A DNA stretch of 5,018 nt from Bacillota bacterium (GTDB taxonomy: Bacteria > Bacillota > Clostridia > Lachnospirales > Lachnospiraceae): the NCBI GenBank assembly GCA_023398855.1, contig JAEWRS010000354.1, positions 1 to 5,018 of the forward strand, written 5' to 3'. The notes under the pieces are model-generated. The model was not told the origin of the DNA and ran no database searches. It saw only the letters and a program-made list of their open reading frames with translations. Position numbers and translations under genes: made by a program. The stretch's first letter is position 1; every line of letters starts with the position of its first letter. This document shows, piece after piece, positions 1-4,856 of this stretch.

Positions 1-385
1 CATCAAGGGTAAGTCCTTTGGTCCGTTCCATCATAAACCGGATGCCTTCTGCTCCTGCCACGTTTGCTATCTCGTGAGGATCCGTTATGACCGCCTGGGT
101 CCCATGAGGCACAACGGACCGTTCAAACTCTCCCGGCGCTATCATAGAGCTTTCCAGATGAATATGTCCGTCAATGAAACCAGGACAAACCACCGCTCCT
201 CCAAGCTCGATCTCCGTCTGTCCCTCATAATCTCCCACTCCAACAATGTAGCCATCCTCAACAGCAATATCCCCATCTTCCAGTTCTGACGTAAAAACAT
301 TAACTACCTTGGCATGCTTTAGCACCATGGACGCTTTTTTCGCCCCTGATGCAGCCAGAATCCGTTCAGCTAACATACGATCCAT
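1..385 (-). CDS. ade: Adenine deaminase, N-terminal part (runs off left edge)
   Basis: Adenine deaminase hydrolyses adenine to hypoxanthine and ammonia in the cytoplasm, feeding purine salvage. The first 128 residues are visible, translated from an ATG at 385. They match the start of the bacterial Ade/AdeC family of amidohydrolases. A short N-terminal helix is followed by the beta-sandwich strand region VVNVFTSELEDGDIAVEDG (28-46). Next comes the metal-binding PGFIDGHIHLESSM (68-81), in which H74 and H76 are the HxH ligands, and then the family hallmark TDPHEIANVAG (101-111). Family members are usually close to 570-600 residues, so about three quarters lies outside the window. The start is supported by an AGGAGG ribosome binding site at 398-403. 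The gene lies 19 nt downstream of purine nucleoside phosphorylase on the same strand, so the two are almost certainly co-transcribed. No frameshift is visible in this part. Confidence 0.95.
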   Translation of the reverse strand, partial: MDRMLAERILAASGAKKASMVLKHAKVVNVFTSELEDGDIAVEDGYIVGVGDYEGQTEIELGGAVVCPGFIDGHIHLESSMIAPGEFERSVVPHGTQAVITDPHEIANVAGAEGIRFMMERTKGLTLD

Positions 386-404
386 AAGAAAAATTCTCCT
401 CCTT

Positions 405-1235
405 TTAATTGCCTGCGATCTTTGTAATGGAAGCTGTTATCAGCTTTTTAAACAATGGTGCGACACGGTCTGCCGTCTCCTGCACCTCTCCATGGCTTAA
501 GGGCTGGTCTGTAATACCGCAGGCCATATTGGTGATACAGGAAATGCCGCAAACCTTCATCCCCATGTGGTTGGCCGCCAGAGCCTCACAGGCCGTGCTC
601 ATCCCCACTGCATCAGCTCCCAGAATACGGCACATCTGCACCTCCGCCGGAGACTCGTATGCAGGGCCGGTAAGCTGCATGTAAACCCCTTCCCTTAAAC
701 CAATCCCTTCTTCCTTTGCCGCCTCTTTGATAACCTGCTGCAGCTTTTTGCTGTACACATCACTCATATCAGGAAATCTAGGACCTAGATTCTCTAAATT
801 TTCTCCGATCAGAGGAGATGGAACAAAGCTCGAGATATGATCCCTTATGAGCATAAAATCTCCTGCCTGAAACTCCTTGTTGACACCGCCGCAGGCGTTG
901 GTCAGAAACAGAACCTTTGCTCCTAAAAGCCCCATAAGCCTGGCCGGAAGCACCACATCCGTCATTGGATATCCTTCATAAAAATGAACCCGTCCCTGCA
1001 TAATAACAACCGGAACCTCATTTACATATCCGAACACAAATCTGCCTTTATGGCCTGCTACTGTTGACACAGGGAATCCCTCTATATCCTTATACTCAAT
1101 GGAGGCCACAACTTTTATTTCCTCCGCATATTCCCCAAGACCGGATCCCAGGATCAGAGCCACTTCCGGTACAAAGTCCGTCTTCTCCCTGACACTTTTC
1201 ATACAATGTTCAAGCTTTGCATATATCGCATTCAT
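405..1235 (-). CDS. Purine nucleoside phosphorylase, trimeric (PNP/MTAP) class
   Basis: The product cleaves purine nucleosides with phosphate to give the free base and (deoxy)ribose-1-phosphate. The trimeric class prefers inosine and guanosine. The 276-residue length is normal. Visible landmarks are the phosphate-binding LILGSGLGE (27-35), GHKGRF (61-66), MQGRVHFYEGYPM (79-91), FLTNACGGVN (110-119), GPAYESPAE (190-198), GADAVGMST (206-214) and ISCITNMACGI (231-241). By family alignment E194 and N236 should contact the purine base, and H248 in SHGEV should face the ribose 5' end. The segment after GMST reads ACEALAANH where many homologues have VPEVIVARH; this is a substitution inside an otherwise intact protein. 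The start ATG has an AAAGGAGA ribosome binding site 9-10 nt upstream. It is the first gene of an operon with adenine deaminase, which points to nucleoside salvage or catabolism. Gene names for this enzyme vary (punA, pupG, deoD2), so I leave the symbol blank. Confidence 0.96.
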   Translation of the reverse strand: MNAIYAKLEHCMKSVREKTDFVPEVALILGSGLGEYAEEIKVVASIEYKDIEGFPVSTVAGHKGRFVFGYVNEVPVVIMQGRVHFYEGYPMTDVVLPARLMGLLGAKVLFLTNACGGVNKEFQAGDFMLIRDHISSFVPSPLIGENLENLGPRFPDMSDVYSKKLQQVIKEAAKEEGIGLREGVYMQLTGPAYESPAEVQMCRILGADAVGMSTACEALAANHMGMKVCGISCITNMACGITDQPLSHGEVQETADRVAPLFKKLITASITKIAGN

Positions 1236-1273
1236 ACGTCTTATTCTCCTTTCAATTTACCGTCCATGTTTTT

Positions 1274-1293
1274 GGGGCATACGGATTTGCCCC
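1274..1293 (-). other. Hairpin in the 5' leader of the PNP operon
   Basis: GGGGCA (1274-1279) and TGCCCC (1288-1293) form a perfect 6-bp GC-rich stem with an 8-nt loop. It lies inside the transcribed leader if the purine operon starts near 1325. It has no T-run on either strand (the minus strand continues AAAAACATGG), so it is not an intrinsic terminator. It might stabilise the mRNA 5' end, form part of a regulatory leader, or be chance. Confidence 0.35.
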
Positions 1294-1331
1294 CAGGGTG
1301 CTTCCCATTCCTGTCAGATTTGGACGATACA

Positions 1332-1359
1332 AGTATATACAGTATAACACATTTTCCAA
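1332..1359 (-). promoter_or_regulatory. Candidate promoter of the PNP-adenine deaminase operon
   Basis: Read on the minus strand there is TTGGAA (1359-1354), a 16-bp spacer, then TATACT (1337-1332), about 95 nt upstream of the PNP start. A second TATACT at 1346-1341 is preceded by TGT, giving an extended -10 arrangement (TGTTATACT) but only a poor -35. Either or both could drive the operon; the sequence alone does not choose. The two boxes arise from a direct repeat of AGTATA on the plus strand. Confidence 0.5.
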
Positions 1360-1370
1360 TATATCTGTAT

Positions 1371-1390
1371 CTATATTTTGACAAATATAG
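1371..1390. promoter_or_regulatory. Inverted repeat over the -35 box, candidate operator
   Basis: CTATATTT (1371-1378) and AAATATAG (1383-1390) are perfect 8-bp inverted arms around a TGAC centre. The -35 box TTGACA (1378-1383) of the plus-strand promoter lies in the middle of the palindrome. A dimeric repressor bound here would block RNA polymerase at the transporter promoter, and the site is only about 12 bp from the -35 of the divergent purine promoter. No regulator gene is present in the window, and AT-rich palindromes can arise by chance. Confidence 0.4.
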
Positions 1391-1407
1391 GGGAATAATG
1401 GTATACT
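1378..1407 (+). promoter_or_regulatory. Strong sigma-A promoter of the ABC transporter operon
   Basis: A consensus TTGACA -35 box (1378-1383), an 18-bp spacer and a TATACT -10 box (1402-1407) are present. TGG immediately before the -10 makes it an extended -10 promoter (TGGTATACT). Transcription should start near 1414, about 135 nt upstream of the binding-protein start codon, leaving an unusually long structured leader. The -35 sits inside an inverted repeat, so the promoter may be repressed by a DNA-binding protein as well as attenuated downstream. Confidence 0.82.
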
Positions 1408-1410
1408 GAA

Positions 1411-1501
1411 GGTGTTCGTACTAACCCGGAAGGAACCCTGACGGAGAAGGCGAGGAGAATACGGTAAACGGAAATCCCATGCCTTCTGGTATGGGTTTTT
1501 T
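1411..1501 (+). ncRNA. Structured leader with attenuator; candidate riboswitch of unassigned class
   Basis: Between the promoter and the binding-protein gene lies a transcribed leader with no convincing ORF. Its first 60-65 nt would be the sensor. This part contains possible short helices (GTTC 1414-1417 with GAAC 1433-1436, flanked by GG 1411-1412 and CC 1437-1438), a purine-rich tract (1443-1459) and three ACGG tetranucleotides at 1441, 1461 and 1468. It runs directly into an intrinsic terminator at 1476-1501, far upstream of any stop codon, which is the usual layout of a riboswitch or protein-controlled attenuator. The conserved CUGAGA element of a TPP riboswitch, which the transporter family might suggest, is absent, as are recognisable T-box, purine, SAM and cobalamin signatures. 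Guanidine classes deserve a test because ACGR motifs and NMT1-type transporters recur with them. I cannot make that assignment by eye. Confidence 0.5.
1476..1501 (+). terminator. Intrinsic terminator within the transporter leader (attenuator)
   Basis: CCCATGCC (1476-1483) pairs with GGTATGGG (1488-1495), giving 8 bp with one G-U, closed by a TTCT loop and followed directly by six T (1496-1501). It lies about 62-87 nt after the predicted transcription start and 47 nt before the first start codon, so it would stop transcription before the operon unless an alternative fold forms. It cannot serve an upstream plus-strand gene, because there is none in the window. Confidence 0.85.
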
Positions 1502-1535
1502 AATAACAGGAAGCTCATGACAGGTACGGACAGAA

Positions 1536-1543
1536 AGTGAGGA
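1536..1543 (+). promoter_or_regulatory. Ribosome binding site that sets the binding-protein start
   Basis: AGTGAGGA ends 5 nt before the ATG at 1549. It overlaps the competing in-frame GTG at 1537, which has no good site of its own upstream, so translation should begin at 1549 with the signal peptide MKKAVSV. Confidence 0.7.
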
Positions 1544-1548
1544 TCATT

Positions 1549-2610
1549 ATGAAAAAAGCAGTATCAGTATTGATGGCGTTCGCCATGACAGCTGCCCTTC
1601 TTTCCGGCTGCGCAAAGAGCCGTCCGGAAATCACGCAGGCAACCTCTGCCCCTGAAAAGGAAACCACTGCTGAGGCAGTTAAGGAGACGCAGGAAACCCA
1701 AAGCACAGGCAACGCCTATCCCTTAAAAATCGGTTCCTTAAAGGGGCCCACCTCCATGGGACTTGTAAGGCTGATGGACCAGTCTGAAAAGGGCGGCGCA
1801 AAAGGCTCCTATACATTCACTATGGTGACCGCTGCCGATGAACTTCTCGGAAAAATAGTAAGCAAAGAACTTGATGTGGCGCTTGTTCCAGCCAACATGG
1901 CTTCCATTATTTACAATAAGACGAATCAGGGAGTGAGTGTCATTGATATCAACACCCTGGGTGTTCTCTATGTATTATCTTCCGATGATTCCATTAAGAC
2001 GGCCGCCGACTTAAAGGGAAAGACCGTCTACTTAACCGGCAAGGGAACCACGCCGGACTATGTCCTTCAGCATGTGCTTAAGGCCAGTGGTTTAACCACT
2101 GACGATGTGACCCTGGAGTATAAATCAGAGCCTGCAGAGGTGGCTTCCATCCTAAAGGAAAAACCTGATGCAGCAGGCCTTCTTCCCCAGCCCTTTGTAA
2201 CTGCCGCCATGGCTCAGAATGACTCCCTTAAAATGGTTCTTGACTTAACAAAGGAATGGGACGCCACTGCCGGTGAAAACGGGGGCAGCCTGGTTACCGG
2301 AGTTACCATATGCCGGAACGATATACTGAAAGACCATAAGGACGCCATTGATACTTTTATGGCAGAGCATAAGGAGTCAGCGGAATTTTCCAATTCCAAT
2401 GTAGCGGAAACAGCTGCTTTAGTGGCAGCCGCCGGGATCATTGAAAAGGCCCCTGTTGCAGAAAAAGCCCTCCCCTACTGCAGCATCACCTATGTGGACG
2501 GAGACCAGATGAAATCCCTTTTAGGCGGATACCTAAAAGTTCTGTTTGATATGGAGCCGCCTTCCGTAGGCGGTACGCTGCCGGATGATAATTTCTATTA
2601 TATGCAATAA
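1549..2610 (+). CDS. ABC transporter substrate-binding lipoprotein, NMT1/SsuA-like (NitT/TauT type)
   Basis: This is the extracellular solute receptor of the importer encoded by the next two genes. The chosen ATG gives 353 residues. An in-frame GTG at 1537 is less likely because AGTGAGGA (1536-1543) is placed correctly as the ribosome binding site for the ATG. A typical lipoprotein signal peptide is present: MKK, a hydrophobic stretch (4-18) and the lipobox LSGC with lipidated C21. A Thr/Glu-rich tether (22-56) follows. The mature domain begins with YPLKIGSLKGPTSMGL (57-72). It contains DLKGKTVYLTGKGTTPDYVL (154-173), the NMT1-type hinge and ligand-loop pattern seen in the taurine, nitrate, sulfonate and thiamine-precursor binding families. 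The solute cannot be read from sequence; sulfonate, thiamine pyrimidine precursor, guanidino compound or purine-related ligands are all open. It is the first gene of the operon, behind the attenuator leader. Confidence 0.9.
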   Translation: MKKAVSVLMAFAMTAALLSGCAKSRPEITQATSAPEKETTAEAVKETQETQSTGNAYPLKIGSLKGPTSMGLVRLMDQSEKGGAKGSYTFTMVTAADELLGKIVSKELDVALVPANMASIIYNKTNQGVSVIDINTLGVLYVLSSDDSIKTAADLKGKTVYLTGKGTTPDYVLQHVLKASGLTTDDVTLEYKSEPAEVASILKEKPDAAGLLPQPFVTAAMAQNDSLKMVLDLTKEWDATAGENGGSLVTGVTICRNDILKDHKDAIDTFMAEHKESAEFSNSNVAETAALVAAAGIIEKAPVAEKALPYCSITYVDGDQMKSLLGGYLKVLFDMEPPSVGGTLPDDNFYYMQ

Positions 2611-2642
2611 AATACGGAAAAACTGGTAAGGAGACTGACACG

Positions 2643-3425
2643 ATGAAACCAACAGCCCGGCCGCTGAAAAAAGCCTGCATCATACTATTCTGGCTTATTG
2701 CATGGCAGGCGGCAAGCCTGGCTGTGCACAACAGCATTATTCTGGTAGGTCCTCTGGAAGTGATCCAGGCTTTATGGGTCCAGGCAGCCATGCCCAGCTT
2801 CTGGAAAACCATTGCCCTCTCGTTTGGAAAGATAAACCTTGGCTTTCTCCTGGCTTTTGTGTCTGGAATCCTGACAGGCGGCGCTGCCTTCCGTTTTCCT
2901 TTTATCAAAGACTTTCTGGAACCGATTATGTCCTTAATCAAGTCGGTTCCAGTTGCTTCCTTTGTCATTCTGGCCCTGATCTGGGTAGGTTCTAAGAATC
3001 TTTCCGTTTTTATTGCCTTTCTTGTGGTATTTCCTATTATTTACATAAATACCATGGCAGGCTTTGCGAGTACTGACCCAAAGCTTCTGGAAATGTCCCG
3101 GGTCTTCCATGTACAGGGCATAAAGAAGCTCTTTTATATCTACCGGCCGGCCCTTCTTCCATACCTGATCAGCGGCTGCCGGGTTGCCTTAGGAATGGGC
3201 TGGAAATCAGGAGTTGCCGCAGAGGTGATCGGAGTTCCCAGCTATTCCATCGGTGAAAAGCTTTATATGGCCAAAATTTATTTAAGCACAGCAGACCTTT
3301 TTGCCTGGACGCTGGTAATTATTGCAGTCAGCGCCATTTTTGAAACATTCTTTTTATGGCTGCTAAGCCAGGCAGAGGCCGGTAAGAAGTTTCATAAGAA
3401 AAGGAGGATTGGCCTATGGAAGTAA
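2643..3425 (+). CDS. ABC transporter permease, SsuC/TauC-like (BPD_transp_1 family)
   Basis: This is the integral membrane subunit that forms the translocation path of the importer. Its 260 residues match the family's usual length. Hydrophobic segments lie at about 11-28, 66-83, 103-115, 121-137, 175-196 and 219-241, consistent with the six-helix class. The cytoplasmic EAA loop that docks on the ATPase is clear at about 149-173 (LEMSRVFHVQGIKKLFYIYRPALLP), with the conserved Gly and the closing LP. Upstream, SLIKSVPVASFVILALIWVG (97-116) matches the pre-EAA helix of SsuC-type permeases. The start ATG has AAGGAG at 2628-2633 with a 9-nt spacer. The gene lies 32 nt after the binding protein and its last 10 nt overlap the ATPase gene, so translational coupling is likely. 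The C-terminal tail is strongly basic (KKFHKKRR) and should be cytoplasmic. Confidence 0.92.
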   Translation: MKPTARPLKKACIILFWLIAWQAASLAVHNSIILVGPLEVIQALWVQAAMPSFWKTIALSFGKINLGFLLAFVSGILTGGAAFRFPFIKDFLEPIMSLIKSVPVASFVILALIWVGSKNLSVFIAFLVVFPIIYINTMAGFASTDPKLLEMSRVFHVQGIKKLFYIYRPALLPYLISGCRVALGMGWKSGVAAEVIGVPSYSIGEKLYMAKIYLSTADLFAWTLVIIAVSAIFETFFLWLLSQAEAGKKFHKKRRIGLWK

Positions 3426-3994
3426 AGGTGAATCATCTGACCAAATCCTTTGGTAATCTTAACGTTTTCACTCAGCTCAGTCTCTCTCTCTACTCCGGCC
3501 GCATTTACTGTCTGATGGGGCCATCGGGTTCTGGAAAAACCACCTTTCTCCGGATTCTTCTGGGACTAGAGACGGCTGATTCCGGTTCGATAGAAGGTCT
3601 TGACGGCATCATGTCATCCGCTGTATTCCAGGAAAACCGCCTGTGTGAACCATTTAACCCGATAGATAATATCGTCATGGTAATACCAGGCCGTGCCTCC
3701 ATAAGCCGGAAACAGGTCAGGGAAGGGCTTTTACGGCTCCTTCCTGAGGAAGCATTATCCCGGCCTGTATCCACACTAAGCGGCGGAATGAAACGCCGGG
3801 TAGCCATAGTAAGAGCATTGTCAGTCCCTTGTGATATGATCTTAATGGACGAACCATTTACCGGACTTGATGAAAATACAAAATTGTCTGTAATCCAATA
3901 TATCAAAGAAAAGACTCATGACAAACTGGTCATCATCAGTACCCATCAGGAGGAGGATGTGGCTCTTCTCAGGGGAACTCTCATTACCATGTAA
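3416..3994 (+). CDS. ABC transporter ATP-binding protein, compact SsuB/TauB-like
   Basis: This is the cytoplasmic ATPase that would power the importer, working as a dimer under two permease subunits. All nucleotide-binding motifs are intact: Walker A GPSGSGKTT (35-43), Q-loop FQENRL (71-76), signature LSGGM (121-125), Walker B MILMDEP (141-147) with catalytic E146, D-loop TGLD (149-152) and H-loop H177 in STHQE. At 192 residues it is much shorter than the usual 240-260. The lysine-to-Q-loop distance is only 31 residues, and the protein ends 15 residues after H177 at the strand LRGTLITM, lacking the usual C-terminal helices. Because every motif is present and reading is uninterrupted, I take it as a minimal ATPase rather than a pseudogene. 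AAGGAGG (3401-3407) precedes the ATG, which lies inside the permease gene. The stop codon lies in the arm of the downstream terminator. Confidence 0.92.
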   Translation: MEVKVNHLTKSFGNLNVFTQLSLSLYSGRIYCLMGPSGSGKTTFLRILLGLETADSGSIEGLDGIMSSAVFQENRLCEPFNPIDNIVMVIPGRASISRKQVREGLLRLLPEEALSRPVSTLSGGMKRRVAIVRALSVPCDMILMDEPFTGLDENTKLSVIQYIKEKTHDKLVIISTHQEEDVALLRGTLITM

Positions 3995-4039
3995 AAACAG
4001 GGGTTAAAGCAGTAATTCCGCTTTAACCCCTGTTTTTAC
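3991..4039. terminator. Bidirectional intrinsic terminator between converging genes
   Basis: Positions 3991-4010 and 4020-4039 are perfectly complementary (20 bp) around a 9-nt loop. The core is CAGGGGTTAAAGC / GCTTTAACCCCTG. A run of five T closes the hairpin on the plus strand (4033-4037), and the mirrored run of A gives a T-run on the minus strand. It therefore terminates both the transporter operon and the minus-strand lipoprotein gene. The ATPase stop codon TAA (3992-3994) is inside the left arm. Confidence 0.93.
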
Positions 4040-4062
4040 TTGTATCTCTTTAATTTCCAGCC

Positions 4063-4746
4063 CTATTTCAGCTTTAAAGTATCCAAAGCTGCCTCAATCT
4101 GACCTTCTGCTCCAGTATCTGCAGATTCCACTGTTCCTGCAGCACTGATATACTTTTTTGCAGCAGCGTCATAGGAACCAGCCACCGCATAATAACGTAC
4201 TCCATCCTCAGCAGCCTTATACCGGATCGCGTAACGGAAGGTCTGGCTGCCGTCTTTGCCGTTTTCTACACTATAACGAACAAATTCCATATCTTCTCCA
4301 CGGCTTACCAATTCCTTGTACTCTTCCATAGTATCAGGATAGACTTCTCTGGCCCCGTCGGCATCCTCTCCTTCAACATAAGTAACTTCCAGCATATCGC
4401 TTCCATTGGGAGAACTGAATGCTACTGCACCTTCATCTCCATCCTCTTCAATGGTCCAGCCCTGCGGCGGTGTGATCTGATATTTTCCAGATTTAGAAGT
4501 AAAAACGCCGGAAGAAATGCTTCCTGCATCAGAAGCGGCCTTTTGAGCTGCTTCTGTCTCAGCTTCATCACTCTTTGATACTTCCTCTCTTCCCAAAGCA
4601 GCCTTCGTTCCTGTTGTTTCCGCATTACCGGCTTCTGTAGAAACATCCTTCGAGGATTTCGTATTATCTTTTGATCCACAGGCCGCAGCCGACATCATGA
4701 CTGCCATGGCAATGACAATTACTGCCAGCATCTTGCTTTTTCTCAT
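4063..4746 (-). CDS. Secreted lipoprotein of unknown function
   Basis: I do not recognise a named family. The ATG at 4746 gives 227 residues; a GTG at 4755 is in frame but overlaps the GAGGAG ribosome binding site of this ATG. The N-terminus is a lipoprotein signal: MRKSK, a hydrophobic core (6-18) and SAAAC with lipidated C23, followed by GSKD. A low-complexity Ser/Thr/Glu/Ala/Lys linker covers about 24-80. The C-terminal domain (about 80-227) starts GVFTSKSGKYQITPPQGW and continues with alternating strands such as AVAFSSPNGSDMLEVTYVEG. This resembles the opening of PsbP/Mog1-like folds, where a strand, PxGW and a second strand recur; that resemblance is weak and inferred. The protein should be tethered to the outer face of the membrane. 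Its own promoter lies at 4792-4800, so it may be monocistronic. It converges with the transporter operon and shares its terminator. Confidence 0.85.
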   Translation of the reverse strand: MRKSKMLAVIVIAMAVMMSAAACGSKDNTKSSKDVSTEAGNAETTGTKAALGREEVSKSDEAETEAAQKAASDAGSISSGVFTSKSGKYQITPPQGWTIEEDGDEGAVAFSSPNGSDMLEVTYVEGEDADGAREVYPDTMEEYKELVSRGEDMEFVRYSVENGKDGSQTFRYAIRYKAAEDGVRYYAVAGSYDAAAKKYISAAGTVESADTGAEGQIEAALDTLKLK

Positions 4747-4754
4747 TTTAATCA

Positions 4755-4760
4755 CTCCTC
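4755..4760 (-). promoter_or_regulatory. Ribosome binding site that sets the lipoprotein start
   Basis: Minus-strand GAGGAG lies 8 nt before the ATG at 4746. The longer in-frame reading from a GTG would begin on the last G of this site, with nothing like a binding site upstream, so the ATG is preferred. Confidence 0.7.
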
Positions 4761-4791
4761 ACTATAAATCTTATTTCTGGTGACGATGAGG

Positions 4792-4800
4792 ATTATAACA
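4792..4800 (-). promoter_or_regulatory. Extended -10 promoter of the lipoprotein gene
   Basis: The minus strand reads TGTTATAAT, a perfect extended -10, about 45 nt upstream of the start codon. No good -35 box is found 16-18 bp upstream, where the sequence is TATACT followed by TTTGG. The extended -10 could compensate. The upstream stretch also contains a G/C-block inverted repeat (4801-4829). Confidence 0.6.
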
Positions 4801-4829
4801 TTAACCCCACCAAAAGTATAGGGGCTTAA
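4801..4829. repeat. Imperfect inverted repeat upstream of the lipoprotein -10
   Basis: TTAACCCC (4801-4808) faces GGGG-C-TTAA (4821-4829) across a 12-nt loop, with a single bulged C. It occupies the -35 region of the lipoprotein promoter and the space after the methyltransferase stop. On the minus strand it is followed by TTAATGTT rather than a proper T-run, so it would be a poor terminator for the upstream gene. An operator role is possible but unproven. Confidence 0.3.
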
Positions 4830-4856
4830 ATGAACTGAAAGAATCACCAATAATTC

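Noticed and set aside
1411..1424. PurR box (CGAAC core on the minus strand at GTTCG) for purine repression
   Set aside because: Only a single partial match exists. The paired, properly spaced boxes needed for PurR are absent, and the position is inside the predicted leader.
1411..1475. TPP (THI-box) riboswitch in front of the transporter, suggested by the NMT1-like binding protein
   Set aside because: The conserved CUGAGA element and the second-domain consensus are not present in the leader; only a partial CCUGACGGAGA resemblance is seen.
1252..1518. Open reading frame on the minus strand across the intergenic region
   Set aside because: It spans both promoters and the leader terminator, has no sensible ribosome binding site and encodes no recognisable protein.
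1415..1530. Long-range pairing of TTCGTAC (1415-1421) with GTACGGA (1524-1530) as an antiterminator
   Set aside because: The 7-bp match includes a G-U pair and relies on the self-complementary GTAC core. The second arm is made only after the terminator, so it could not prevent termination.
2486..2968. 160-codon minus-strand reading frame opposite the binding-protein and permease genes
   Set aside because: It is antisense to two well-supported ABC transporter genes, and its translation has the arginine- and proline-rich look of a non-coding frame.
4801..4829. Terminator for the methyltransferase gene
   Set aside because: The stem has a bulge and a 12-nt loop and lacks a T-run on the minus strand, so at best it would be weak.
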